Source of the DNA: an uncultured Eubacteriales bacterium
GTDB taxonomy: Bacteria; Bacillota; Clostridia; Lachnospirales; Lachnospiraceae
DNA: 24,408 nt
Direction of reading: 5' to 3'
Assembly (NCBI GenBank): GCA_900313765.1
Contig: OMSN01000005.1
Location: forward strand, 1 to 24,408
Numbering within the stretch: the stretch's first letter is position 1; every line of letters starts with the position of its first letter. This document shows, in pieces, positions 8,284 to 15,748 of this stretch. A model generated the notes under the pieces. The model saw only the letters and a program-made list of their open reading frames with translations, was not told the DNA's origin and made no database searches. The translations under genes and the position numbers were made by a program.

Positions 8284-10215
8284 TTATACGTCCAGATTTC
8301 TGACTCGTGCCGCATTTTCTTCAATGAACTCACGCCGCGGCTCCACCTGATCTCCCATCAGAGTCGTAAACGTGACATCTACCGACGATTCATCGTCGTC
8401 ATCCATCGACACTCTCTTTAAGATGCGTCTGGCAGGATCCATTGTTGTCTCCCAGAGCTGTTCCGCATCCATCTCACCCAGCCCTTTGTAGCGCTGGATC
8501 TTATTGTTCTGGTCACGACCGACCTCGGCGAGGATATTGTTCAGTTCCTCATCTGAGTACGCATACCAGACCTTCTTGTTTTTCTCCAGCTTGTACAGCG
8601 GAGGCGTCGCCAGATACACATGACCCTGCTTGATCAGTTCCGGCATGAACCGGTAGAAGAACGTAAGCAGCAGAGTCGCGATATGTGCTCCGTCCACGTC
8701 GGCATCCGTCATGATGATGATCCTGTTGTATCGAAGTTTTTCGATATCAAAATCTTCATGGATACCAGTCCCGAATGCGGTGATCATCGCGCGGATCTCC
8801 GCATTCCCTAATATACGATCCAGCCTTGCCTTTTCCACATTCAGGATCTTGCCGCGAAGAGGCAGGATCGCCTGGGTAGCCCTGGCTCTTGCCGTCTTGG
8901 CTGATCCGCCTGCGGAATCTCCCTCAACGATAAAGATCTCACAGTTCTCGCGGTTCTTATCCGTACAGTCAGCCAGTTTTCCGGGAAGGCTCAATCCATC
9001 CAGCGCGCTCTTCCTGCGGGTCAGATCCCTTGCCTTTCTGGCGGCCGCCCTGGCTCTCTGCGCCATCACTGACTTCTCAATGATCAGCTTGCCGATCTGC
9101 GGATGCTGTTCCAGATAGACGGTAAGACTCTCTGTCAGCAGACTCTCAACAGCTCCTCTTGCTTCCGAGTTGCCAAGCTTCTGTTTCGTCTGGCCTTCAA
9201 ACTGCGGCTCGCCGATCTTGATGGAAATGATCGCCGTAAGACCTTCACGGATATCATCACCGGTCAGATTCTCCTCACTGTCCTTGAGAAGTTTCTGCGC
9301 TCTTCCGTAATCATTAAAAGTCTTGGTCAGCGCATTGCGGAAGCCGGTCATATGCGTTCCGCCTTCCGGAGTGATGATATTATTGACAAATGAATACGTG
9401 GATTCATTGTATCCGTCGTTGTGCTGCATGGCGATCTCTACAAGAACACCGTCCTTCTCGCCTTCGCAGTCGATAATATCATCATACAGCGGCGTCTTGC
9501 CTTTATTCAGATACTGCACAAATTCGCGGATACCACCCTCATAGTGGAAAGATCTCTCCTTCCACGGCTCCACTCTCTCATCTGTCAGAGTGATCCGAAG
9601 ACCCTTGGTCAGAAAAGCTGTCTCCCGAAGTCTCTGTTTCAGAGTATCAAAATCATAATTCAGTGTCTCAAAGATGGAACGGTCCGCCATGAAGGTTACC
9701 TGTGTTCCGGTCCTGTCAGGATCACAGTCACCGACCACCTTCAGAGCATACTTCGCATTGCCGCGCTCATATCTCTGCTGGTAAACCTTTCCCTCATGGA
9801 AAACCTGTACTTCCAGATAATCCGACAGAGCATTGACGACAGAAGCGCCAACTCCGTGAAGACCTCCGGACACCTTATATCCCCCTCCGCCGAACTTGCC
9901 GCCGGCGTGAAGGACCGTAAACACAACCTCAACAGCAGGCTTGCCTGCCTTTTCATTGATCCCGACGGGAATTCCACGGCCATCATCCACAACCGTGATG
10001 GAATTATCCGGATGAATATTGACTCTGATATGAGAGCAGGCACCTGCGAGTGCCTCATCGACCGAATTGTCGACAATCTCATAAACCAGATGGTGCAGAC
10101 CTCTGGCTGACGTGGATCCAATATACATACCGGGTCTTTTTCGGACCGCTTCCAGTCCCTCCAGTATCTGTATCTGATTGGCACCGTATTCTTCAGTGTT
10201 CGTCTCAGTTCCCAT
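8284..10215 (-). CDS. gyrB: DNA gyrase subunit B
   Basis: A 643-residue ATPase subunit of gyrase. Seen: GHKL ATPase motifs [10 protein letters not shown] (N50), DDGRGIP (77-83) and the [19 protein letters not shown] lid (105-123); the TOPRIM motifs EGDSAGG (431-437) and DADVDG (504-509) that bind catalytic Mg; and the C-terminal [20 protein letters not shown] typical of GyrB. Length is normal for a Gram-positive GyrB without the large insertion of enterobacteria. Start: the ATG at 10213-10215 has GGAGG immediately upstream. An in-frame ATG 30 nt earlier (10243-10245) would add [10 protein letters not shown], has no such site and spans this Shine-Dalgarno. It is the first gene of the gyrB-gyrA-lipoprotein-ridA unit. 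Confidence 0.98.
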   Translation of the reverse strand: MGTETNTEEYGANQIQILEGLEAVRKRPGMYIGSTSARGLHHLVYEIVDNSVDEALAGACSHIRVNIHPDNSITVVDDGRGIPVGINEKAGKPAVEVVFTVLHAGGKFGGGGYKVSGGLHGVGASVVNALSDYLEVQVFHEGKVYQQRYERGNAKYALKVVGDCDPDRTGTQVTFMADRSIFETLNYDFDTLKQRLRETAFLTKGLRITLTDERVEPWKERSFHYEGGIREFVQYLNKGKTPLYDDIIDCEGEKDGVLVEIAMQHNDGYNESTYSFVNNIITPEGGTHMTGFRNALTKTFNDYGRAQKLLKDSEENLTGDDIREGLTAIISIKIGEPQFEGQTKQKLGNSEARGAVESLLTESLTVYLEQHPQIGKLIIEKSVMAQRARAAARKARDLTRRKSALDGLSLPGKLADCTDKNRENCEIFIVEGDSAGGSAKTARARATQAILPLRGKILNVEKARLDRILGNAEIRAMITAFGTGIHEDFDIEKLRYNRIIIMTDADVDGAHIATLLLTFFYRFMPELIKQGHVYLATPPLYKLEKNKKVWYAYSDEELNNILAEVGRDQNNKIQRYKGLGEMDAEQLWETTMDPARRILKRVSMDDDDESSVDVTFTTLMGDQVEPRREFIEENAARVRNLDV

Positions 10216-10253
10216 ATTTCCTCCACACAATATCTCTTTACGCATTTGGAAAT

Positions 10254-10262
10254 ATTATACCA
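10254..10262 (-). promoter_or_regulatory. Extended -10 promoter of gyrB
   Basis: On minus, TGG-TATAAT (10262 down to 10254), a perfect -10 with the extended TGn element, about 40 bp before the gyrB ATG. No convincing -35 at 17 nt; extended -10 promoters can do without one. Confidence 0.65.
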
Positions 10263-10292
10263 CATATTGTTCAAAAACCCTACAAAATCTTA

Positions 10293-10328
10293 AAAGGAAG
10301 GCAGTCTCTGCATGGACTGCCTTCCTTT
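10293..10328 (-). terminator. Terminator of the dnaN-yaaA-recF unit
   Basis: A perfect 14-bp inverted repeat (10293-10306 with 10315-10328, 8-nt loop) with T-rich sequence following on minus. The TAA stop of recF sits in the stem. It separates recF from the gyrB promoter. Confidence 0.85.
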
Positions 10329-11433
10329 ATGGCTGCTGTGTTTCAGTCTTCGTCAGGTATGATACACTTCCATCATTCACCCGGAAGATCCGGTCGATCT
10401 GAACAGGACTGTTCTCATATTCTTCCAGTCCGGTACAGGTGATAAATGTCTGGATCTCACCGATCGAATCCAGCAGATAATGCTGGCGGTTTGTATCCAG
10501 TTCAGACAGGACATCATCCAGAAGAAGAACCGGGATATCACCCGTTGACTCTCTCACCAGTTCGATCTCCGCAAGCTTCAGGGAGAGAGCCGCAGACCTC
10601 TGCTGTCCCTGGGATCCGAAATGCCGTATATCGATCCCGTTGACAGTAAAACTCAGATCATCCCTGTGAGGACCGGTCTCCGTAGACTTGAGATACAGAT
10701 CCTTTTCACGACTGTCTGCAAGAGCCTGGCCAAACTGATCCACGGAAACATTCTTCTCATAGCCGACACAGATCTTTTCCCTGCCTCCGCTCAGCTTCTC
10801 ATGAATCGGAAGAATAATCTCACTGAGTTTCTCTGTAAACTTTTCCCTGGAACGGATCAGAGAAGATCCATACCGGATCAGCTGTTCATCCCATATATCC
10901 AGCGTATCTTTATCCTGAGGACGGAAAGACAGATCCTTGAGCAGCTTATTTCTCTGAAGAAGCACCTTGTTGTAATTGGACAGAGAAGACACATAGACCT
11001 GATCCAGCTGACACAGTTCCATATCCAGGAACCGCCGTCTCTCAGAAGGACCATTTTTGATGATTCCGAGATCTTCCGGTGAAAAGAAAATAAAATGACC
11101 CAGTCCGATCAGCTCCTGCGCCTTGCGGATAGATACGCCATTGATCGCGATTCCCTTCGCCCTGGCCTTCTTCAGATGCATATCGATCCTGTAATCGATG
11201 TTCATCTTCGACATTTCCATGCGCAGATGAGATTCATCACAGCCAAACGAGATCAGTTCCCTGTCTCTGGAAGTCCTGTGCGATCTTGTCGTTCCGCAAA
11301 AATAGATGGCCTCGAGAATGTTCGTCTTCCCCTGGGCATTGTCTCCGTAAAACAGATTCGTACCCTGTGAAAATGACAGCTCCAGACCATCGTAATTGCG
11401 AAAATGTTCCAGTTTAAGCGTGCTGATGTACAT
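10327..11433 (-). CDS. recF: DNA replication and repair protein RecF
   Basis: A 368-residue SMC-like ATPase that helps load RecA at gaps and stalled forks. Seen: N-terminal MYISTLKLEHFRNYDGLEL, Walker A GDNAQGKTN (30-38), the SHRTS motif (51-55), signature GSQGQQRS (273-280), Walker B LLLDD followed by the D-loop VLSELD (303-313). Length and colinearity match Bacillus RecF. Start: the ATG at 11431-11433 gives the conserved MYI start. An in-frame TTG 18 nt upstream is possible but less likely. The chosen start overlaps the 3' end of yaaA by 20 bp and has only a weak GAAGAG ribosome-binding site, so translation is probably coupled to yaaA. Confidence 0.96.
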   Translation of the reverse strand: MYISTLKLEHFRNYDGLELSFSQGTNLFYGDNAQGKTNILEAIYFCGTTRSHRTSRDRELISFGCDESHLRMEMSKMNIDYRIDMHLKKARAKGIAINGVSIRKAQELIGLGHFIFFSPEDLGIIKNGPSERRRFLDMELCQLDQVYVSSLSNYNKVLLQRNKLLKDLSFRPQDKDTLDIWDEQLIRYGSSLIRSREKFTEKLSEIILPIHEKLSGGREKICVGYEKNVSVDQFGQALADSREKDLYLKSTETGPHRDDLSFTVNGIDIRHFGSQGQQRSAALSLKLAEIELVRESTGDIPVLLLDDVLSELDTNRQHYLLDSIGEIQTFITCTGLEEYENSPVQIDRIFRVNDGSVSYLTKTETQQP

Positions 11434-11635
11434 GAATCTCTTCGCTCTCAAAACCTACCACATCACCATCATGGATCTTCTTGCCGCGCATCGTACAGAC
11501 TTCTCCATTGACAGTGACTTCTTCATTTTCGATCGCATGCTTGGCATCGGATCCCTCATCAACAAGACCTGCAGCTTTCAGAAGCTGCCCAAGTTTGATG
11601 TAATCCTCACCTGAACGCAAAGTAAAGTCTCTCAT
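11414..11635 (-). CDS. yaaA: S4-domain RNA-binding protein YaaA/RlbA
   Basis: A 73-residue protein between dnaN and recF, the usual place of this small S4 protein in Firmicutes. Seen: MRDFTLRSGEDYIKLGQLLK, then the S4 RNA-binding core with GLVDEGSDAKHAIENEEVTV and VNGEVCTMRGKKIHDGDVV. In Bacillus the homologue is linked to ribosome assembly; here only RNA binding can be said. Start: the ATG at 11633-11635 has AGAGG 7 nt upstream and gives the family's normal length. The frame stays open to an ATG at 11725, but those 30 codons run through the repeat-rich spacer and look non-coding. Confidence 0.92.
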   Translation of the reverse strand: MRDFTLRSGEDYIKLGQLLKAAGLVDEGSDAKHAIENEEVTVNGEVCTMRGKKIHDGDVVGFESEEIHVHQHA

Positions 11636-11649
11636 AATATTCCTCTCGG

Positions 11650-11662
11650 TGTTTGTTAGCGT
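11650..11662 (+). repeat. 13-bp direct repeat, copy 1
   Basis: TGTTTGTTAGCGT, identical to the copy 114 bp downstream; it lies in the yaaA leader just before its ribosome-binding site. Confidence 0.85.
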
Positions 11663-11763
11663 ATTCACAGATATCGCCCTCACAGCTGCTCCGTGCTTCG
11701 CACTCCCGCATCTGCTGCCAAACATCTCGTGCCTCCTGTGCTGCTTTGCATCACGGCACTCGA

Positions 11764-11776
11764 TGTTTGTTAGCGT
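11764..11776 (+). repeat. 13-bp direct repeat, copy 2
   Basis: Second exact copy of TGTTTGTTAGCGT. It overlaps one arm of the 11755-11768 inverted repeat, so direct and inverted symmetry are combined. Confidence 0.85.
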
Positions 11777-11844
11777 CTCTCATGCTCTGACCACATGATG
11801 CATAAATGCATCAGTCGGTCCTCGCATGGAGACCGGGCGATATC

Positions 11845-12945
11845 TTACACGAAGTTGACCGGCAGAACCAGATAGATGTAGGATCCTGCATCATCTCTGA
11901 TAAAGCAGGGTGCTTTTGAATTCAGGAAATAGATAGAGATCTCTTCCTCATCGATAACTCTCAGCACATCCAGGATAAACTTCGGATTGAATCCGATCCG
12001 CAGTTCTTTTCCTTCCGTCTGTGCGGCAACGTCGTCGGACATGGAACCGACAGAGGAACGGATCGAAAGATTGATCGAATCGCCGCCGATCGTCAGAACC
12101 AGCGTTCCTTTGTCTGATTCACTGGTAAAGAGCATCGCACGGTCTACCGCGCTCATGAACGCAGCCTTATTCACCACGATCTTTGTCTCATAGTCATTGG
12201 ACAGCATCTGCTCGATCCTGAAATACTTTCCATCGATCAGTCTCGATACGACAAGAGTACCGTCCATCTCAAACAGGATCTGATTTCTGGTGAAATAAAC
12301 ACGTACTTCATCCTCAAGCTCGCCTGATACGATCTTGCTGATCTCACTGAGTGTCTTGCCCGGAATGATCGCCTCATAATCGTCGTAGGAAGAATCCAGA
12401 TTCAGCTGGCGGATCGCGATCCGGTGTCCGTCAAGCGCAGTCATGCGCAGTTCATTTTCATGGATCTGCAGATTCTCACCCGTCATGATCTTATTGGCAT
12501 CATTCGGAGAGATCGAGAAGATCGTCTGACGGATCAGCTCGCGCAGCTGGAACTGATTCATGATCACAGGATTATCTCTGTCCACAGAGGGAAGCGGACT
12601 GAACTCTGTTCCGTCCTTTCCCACGATACGGAATACGGAATTCTCACAGGTGATGGTCGTCTGGTAATCCGGACCGGATTCGATGGTAACATCAGCATCC
12701 GGCATCTTGCGGATAATCTCTGAGAGAAGCTTCGCATCCAGACAGATCAGTCCTCTCTCTTCAATCGTTCCCTTTACTTCCGTCTCTATTCCAAGTTCCA
12801 TATCATTTCCGGTGAACTTGATCGTATCGACTGTCGCATCGATCAGGATGCAATAGAGAATGTTCATGGTCGTCTTGGACGGCACCGCCTTCAGTACGAT
12901 ACCAAGAGATTTCACCAGTTCCTGTTTTGCCGCTGTGATCTTCAT
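11845..12945 (-). CDS. dnaN: DNA polymerase III subunit beta (sliding clamp)
   Basis: A 366-residue ring-forming processivity clamp, within the normal length for bacteria. Seen: N-terminal MKITAAKQELVKSLGIVLKA, three repeated clamp domains with FTGNDMELGIET in domain 1, FSISPNDANKIMTGENL and ALDGHRIAIRQ in domain 2, and the C-terminal YLVLPVNFV that closes the hydrophobic partner-binding pocket. Start: the ATG at 12943-12945 has GAGGAAGG about 10 nt upstream. It is the first gene of the dnaN-yaaA-recF unit, 308 bp downstream of dnaA, and its stop codon touches the terminal inverted repeat of the structured spacer. Confidence 0.98.
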   Translation of the reverse strand: MKITAAKQELVKSLGIVLKAVPSKTTMNILYCILIDATVDTIKFTGNDMELGIETEVKGTIEERGLICLDAKLLSEIIRKMPDADVTIESGPDYQTTITCENSVFRIVGKDGTEFSPLPSVDRDNPVIMNQFQLRELIRQTIFSISPNDANKIMTGENLQIHENELRMTALDGHRIAIRQLNLDSSYDDYEAIIPGKTLSEISKIVSGELEDEVRVYFTRNQILFEMDGTLVVSRLIDGKYFRIEQMLSNDYETKIVVNKAAFMSAVDRAMLFTSESDKGTLVLTIGGDSINLSIRSSVGSMSDDVAAQTEGKELRIGFNPKFILDVLRVIDEEEISIYFLNSKAPCFIRDDAGSYIYLVLPVNFV

Positions 12946-13253
12946 ACCGTTATCGCCTTCCTCATAGAAATAAATAAAAACAAGATTCGTATTAATAATA
13001 ATATAGCCTGTGGAAAGGTGGAAATGTCATTTCAGCCTTTCAGTCAGCAGGTTTTTTCGTTCGGAAAACCTGTTGGAGAACTATATTGTTCAAACAGGAT
13101 AAATACCGTTCTGTCCACAGGAGCCTCCTGTCCGGGAAAAATGAGATCTTCCCGATGCCCCTGACGATGATGGATTCATCAACCCTGTTCCACTTTCATT
13201 CACTCGTTTAAACGGTGGAAAAGTGGATAATTCAGTGGATAAGGAAGAAAACA
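12946..13253. other. dnaA-dnaN intergenic region, possible part of oriC
   Basis: No gene is seen. Near dnaA there are several DnaA-box-like 9-mers (listed separately). Near dnaN there is an A/T-rich run (about 12967-13008) that could be an unwinding element or the dnaN promoter (a weak minus-strand ATGACA, 19 nt, TATATT). TGTGGAAAG (13009-13017) and CTGTCCACA (13111-13119) also resemble DnaA boxes. Hairpins occur at 13045-13075 (11-bp stem, one G-T pair) and 13117-13131 (ACAGGAG-C-CTCCTGT). None has a T run, so I see no clear dnaA terminator. Confidence 0.6.
13214..13242 (-). other. Cluster of DnaA-box-like sites downstream of dnaA
   Basis: On minus, TTATCCACT occurs twice (13234-13242 and 13222-13230), each one base from the consensus TTATCCACA, followed by TTTTCCACC (13214-13222). 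The sites are tandem in one direction within 30 bp, 12 bp after the dnaA stop. Confidence 0.7.
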
Positions 13254-14636
13254 TCAGCTGGCAGGACTGATCTTCTTCTTCAGAACATCGATGGTCCTGC
13301 GGAATTCATCAAACTGCTTGATATCTTCTTCTACCTTATTAATACCATATATGACAGTGGAATGATCTCTCTTGCCCAGGGAATCTCCGATGGCGTTAAA
13401 AGACATATTGGTCATATTGCGGCACAGATACATAACGATCTGTCTGGGCTGGACAATCTCGGAATTGCGTTTGGATCCCTTGATGTCCTGCACAGAGATA
13501 TTGAAATGCTCTGCCACTGTGTTGATGATCAGTTCTGAAGTCACTTCCCTCTTCTCATCAGGAGAAATGAATTCCTTCAGTGCTTCTTCTGCCAGTTCGA
13601 TGGTGATATCCCTGTTCTCAACACGGCTGACCGCGATCAGCTTCGTCAGGGCGCCTTCCAGCTCACGGATGTTGGACTTGATATTGGTGGCGATGTACTG
13701 GAATACTTCATTATTAATAGAGTATCCTTCCATCTCTGCTTTTTTCTGGAGAATCGCCATCCTGGTCTCGTAGTCCGGCATCTGTATATCTGCCAGAAGT
13801 CCGGAAGCGAATCTGGTGCGCAGTCTCTCATCCAGCGTATCGAATTCCTTCGGAGGACGGTCGGAAGATATAATGATCTGTTTCTCTCTGCCGATCAGTT
13901 CATTGAAGGTGTGAAAGAACTCTTCCTGAGTAGATTCCTTTCCTATTATAAACTGTATGTCGTCAATCAGAAGAATATCGATATTGCGGTAACGATGGCG
14001 GAAAGAATTGATCAAAGTGATATTATTCGAATTCCGCAGCGCATCGATCAGCTCATTGGTGAATGTTTCGGAAGAAACATACCGGACGGTCTTCTCAGGC
14101 TGTGTTGTGATGATGTGGCCGGCGATCGCATGCATCAAGTGCGTCTTGCCAAGTCCCGGGCCTCCATAGATAAACAGAGGGTTGTACATCCGGCCGGGAG
14201 ATTCTGCTACGGCAACTGCCGCAGAATGGGCAAACTTATTATTGGATCCGACGACGAAGTTCTCAAAGGTATACTTTGGGTTCAATCCTGCATCCAGCAG
14301 ACTTATATTCAGTTTCGGATCCACGCCCGGAATCTCAATCCTGGCTTTTCCGCCGCTGCGCAGCTTGTCTTCCTTGGCCTCCTCCGGAAGAATAAAACCG
14401 ATCTCATATTCAGTTCCGGTGATTTCTGCAATGGCGACCTTTAAAGGAAACACATATTTTTTTGAGATATAGTCAATTCCCATCTGTCCGGTGGGAACCA
14501 GAATGATCACAGTATTATCCCGTACACCATGCACTTCCAGAGGCTGAAGCCAGGTCCGGAAGGCGACATCAGTTACATCAAATTCCTTCTTTACACTCTG
14601 AAGGATCTCGTTCCATGTTGCTTTGCTGATTTCCAT
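13254..14636 (-). CDS. dnaA: Chromosomal replication initiator protein DnaA
   Basis: A 460-residue initiator that binds DnaA boxes as an ATP complex and opens the origin. Seen: domain I (about 1-80) with TWNEILQSVKKEF; a short linker; AAA+ domain with Walker A GGPGLGKTH (158-166), Walker B LLIDDIQ (222-228), sensor segment IIISSDRPP and the arginine-finger region DERLRTRFASGL; and domain IV with the DNA-binding signature GKRDHSTVIYGINKV (421-435). Start: the ATG at 14634-14636 has AGGTG about 7 nt upstream and gives the usual MEISKATWNEIL start. An in-frame ORF extension to 14708 is not supported. DnaA-box-like sites flank both ends, suggesting autoregulation and origin function. Confidence 0.98.
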   Translation of the reverse strand: MEISKATWNEILQSVKKEFDVTDVAFRTWLQPLEVHGVRDNTVIILVPTGQMGIDYISKKYVFPLKVAIAEITGTEYEIGFILPEEAKEDKLRSGGKARIEIPGVDPKLNISLLDAGLNPKYTFENFVVGSNNKFAHSAAVAVAESPGRMYNPLFIYGGPGLGKTHLMHAIAGHIITTQPEKTVRYVSSETFTNELIDALRNSNNITLINSFRHRYRNIDILLIDDIQFIIGKESTQEEFFHTFNELIGREKQIIISSDRPPKEFDTLDERLRTRFASGLLADIQMPDYETRMAILQKKAEMEGYSINNEVFQYIATNIKSNIRELEGALTKLIAVSRVENRDITIELAEEALKEFISPDEKREVTSELIINTVAEHFNISVQDIKGSKRNSEIVQPRQIVMYLCRNMTNMSFNAIGDSLGKRDHSTVIYGINKVEEDIKQFDEFRRTIDVLKKKISPAS

Positions 14637-14665
14637 AGTTTCACCTGCTTTTTTCAAGTGGCAAT

Positions 14666-14674
14666 ATAATATCA
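14666..14674 (-). promoter_or_regulatory. Candidate dnaA promoter (extended -10)
   Basis: On minus, TGA-TATTAT about 30 bp before the dnaA ATG; the T-rich sequence at the -35 position is a poor match. The perfect DnaA box lies some 60 bp further upstream. Confidence 0.45.
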
Positions 14675-14726
14675 CGCTAATTCTATAAAAAAGCAGTCGG
14701 ATTTTCAAATCTGCTGTACATCCTCA

Positions 14727-14735
14727 TGTGGATAA
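14727..14735 (-). other. Perfect DnaA box
   Basis: TGTGGATAA on plus is the exact complement of TTATCCACA; it sits between the diverging dnaA and rpmH promoters. Confidence 0.85.
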
Positions 14736-14843
14736 ATATAAATGTGATAAACACTGACTTTTTCAGAGTTCTCCACAGAAAATAAACGAATTGTCCACCA
14801 TGATTTACGGGAAAGTGGAAAAATTAGTGGAGAACTTTTGTCC

Positions 14844-14872
14844 TTGACGCACACAAGGCATCTGAATATAAT
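14844..14872 (+). promoter_or_regulatory. Strong sigma-A promoter of rpmH
   Basis: TTGACG (14844-14849), a 17-nt spacer, and a perfect TATAAT (14867-14872), about 85 bp before the rpmH ATG. It starts the rightward gene cluster. Confidence 0.9.
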
Positions 14873-14955
14873 TAGAACGATGTTTTCTCGAAATATGGCG
14901 GGATACAGAAACCCATTAAGATAGATTACTGGGAAGTGAAGGGGGTGCAGTTAAT

Positions 14956-15090
14956 ATGAAGATGACATTTCAGCCTAAGAAGAGACAGAGATCGAAAGTC
15001 CATGGCTTCCGCAGCAGGATGAGTACAAAGGGCGGCAGAAAAGTTCTCCAGGCCAGAAGAGCCAAGGGAAGAAAAGTTCTTTCCGCATAA
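14956..15090 (+). CDS. rpmH: 50S ribosomal protein L34
   Basis: A 44-residue, very basic protein of standard L34 length. The translation starts [18 protein letters not shown] and continues through [20 protein letters not shown] to KVLSA, matching the family throughout. The ATG has a strong AAGGGGGTG site upstream (about 14939-14946). It stands directly before rnpA, as in nearly all bacteria, and is followed by a terminator that probably reduces rather than blocks transcription into rnpA, so that L34 is made in excess of RnpA. Confidence 0.97.
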   Translation: MKMTFQPKKRQRSKVHGFRSRMSTKGGRKVLQARRAKGRKVLSA

Positions 15091-15102
15091 GAAGGGTTGA
15101 GG

Positions 15103-15139
15103 AGAGTTTCGAAGTTCCGGTTCGAAACTCTTTTTGTTT
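15103..15139 (+). terminator. Intrinsic terminator between rpmH and rnpA
   Basis: A perfect 11-bp stem, AGAGTTTCGAA (15103-15113) with TTCGAAACTCT (15121-15131), 7-nt loop, followed by TTTTGTTTT. No separate rnpA promoter is obvious in the 13 bp after it. Confidence 0.88.
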
Positions 15140-15152
15140 TATGGTTTGATCT

Positions 15153-15512
15153 ATGAATAAATCGGAAAGTTTAAAAAAGACCAGGGATTTTTCAATCGTC
15201 TATCAGAGGGGAAAGTCCATCGCGAACCGTACACTGGTCCTGTATGTTCTCCCGGTAAAGGGAAGAGATACCAACCGGATCGGCATATCGGTAAGTAAGA
15301 AGGTCGGAAACAGCGTAGTCCGCCATCGCCTGACAAGACTTGTCAGAGAAAGCTATCGTCTACATGAAAATGAATTCGTTGGGGGCCTTGATATGATCGT
15401 TCTGGTCCGGCCCGGCGCGAAAGAAAGCGATTTCTTTACTATTGAGCGCGCGCTGCTCTCACTTGGAAGAAGAGCAGAAATCATCGAAAATCATGCGGAG
15501 GCAAACATATGA
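15153..15512 (+). CDS. rnpA: Ribonuclease P protein component
   Basis: A 119-residue basic protein that helps the RNase P RNA process tRNA 5' ends. Seen: [40 protein letters not shown] and the helix [10 protein letters not shown]. The conserved RNR motif (RNRxKR) reads RHRLTR, so the Asn and the Lys are changed. Start: the ATG at 15153 gives the family's normal N-terminus but has no clear Shine-Dalgarno, and the rpmH terminator ends only about 13 bp upstream. Its stop overlaps the yidD start by 4 bp. Confidence 0.95.
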   Translation: MNKSESLKKTRDFSIVYQRGKSIANRTLVLYVLPVKGRDTNRIGISVSKKVGNSVVRHRLTRLVRESYRLHENEFVGGLDMIVLVRPGAKESDFFTIERALLSLGRRAEIIENHAEANI

Positions 15513-15718
15513 AAAAGATTATGATCTGGTCGATCCGTAAATACCAGAAATATCTGTCTCCGATTAAAACCACCCGCTGCCCGTATTATCCGACCTGCAG
15601 CAATTATGCTGTGGAAGCAATCAGTAAACACGGTGCAGTTAAGGGCGGGCTGCTTGCCGGATGGAGAATACTCCGCTGCAATCCGTTTTCGCACGGAGGA
15701 TATGATCCGGTACCTTGA
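15509..15718 (+). CDS. yidD: Membrane protein insertion efficiency factor YidD
   Basis: A 69-residue protein of the YidD family, thought to act at the inner face of the membrane with YidC. Seen: basic amphipathic N-terminus [18 protein letters not shown], then the conserved [15 protein letters not shown] and [20 protein letters not shown] motifs with three cysteines. The ATG overlaps the rnpA stop (ATGA) and has GGAGG upstream, so the two are translationally coupled. yidC follows 30 bp later. Confidence 0.96.
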   Translation: MKKIMIWSIRKYQKYLSPIKTTRCPYYPTCSNYAVEAISKHGAVKGGLLAGWRILRCNPFSHGGYDPVP

Positions 15719-15748
15719 TTCTATTTATTTGTTTATGAGGGAAGACGA

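Larger units (their letters stand above)
11636..11844. repeat. Repeat- and hairpin-rich spacer between dnaN and yaaA
   Basis: A 209-bp gap inside an otherwise tight operon, packed with symmetry. An 11-bp perfect inverted repeat AGATATCGCCC (11669-11679) and GGGCGATATCT (11835-11845) encloses 177 bp. A 13-bp direct repeat TGTTTGTTAGCGT occurs at 11650-11662 and 11764-11776. A 14-bp inverted repeat with two mismatches pairs 11720-11733 with 11755-11768. GTGCTTCGCAC makes a small hairpin at 11693-11703. TGATGCATAAATGCATCA is a perfect 8-bp hairpin at 11796-11813, flanked by GACC/GGTC, and that GGTC can alternatively pair with GACC at 11831. No poly-T follows, so these are not standard terminators. 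It may be a small dispersed intergenic repeat or a structured leader of yaaA. Confidence 0.7.
14637..14843. other. dnaA-rpmH intergenic region with DnaA boxes, likely oriC
   Basis: No gene is seen. A perfect DnaA box (TGTGGATAA, minus orientation) lies at 14727-14735. TTCTCCACA (14769-14777, one mismatch) and weaker sites TTGTCCACC (14791-14799), AGTGGAAAA and AGTGGAGAA (about 14814-14834) follow. The strand bias of genes flips here. The same stretch holds the dnaA promoter and ends at the rpmH promoter. Confidence 0.75.

Noticed and set aside
7714..8421. Plus-strand ORF of 235 aa opposite gyrA/gyrB
   Set aside because: It is the antisense shadow of strongly conserved gyrase genes, has no family features and spans the gyrA start and the gyrA-gyrB junction.
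9421..10110. Plus-strand ORF of 229 aa opposite gyrB
   Set aside because: Antisense shadow of gyrB with no ribosome-binding site and no motifs.
10216..10245. gyrB start at 10245 adding [10 protein letters not shown]
   Set aside because: The Shine-Dalgarno for the next ATG is encoded within this stretch, and the later start gives the usual N-terminus.
11636..11725. Longer yaaA reading frame starting at 11725 (103 aa)
   Set aside because: The added 30 codons cross the repeat-rich spacer, the family length is about 70 aa, and the ATG at 11635 has a good ribosome-binding site.
14637..14708. dnaA start upstream at 14708
   Set aside because: The extension reads through the promoter-like AT-rich sequence; MEISKATWNEIL at 14636 with AGGTG fits the family.
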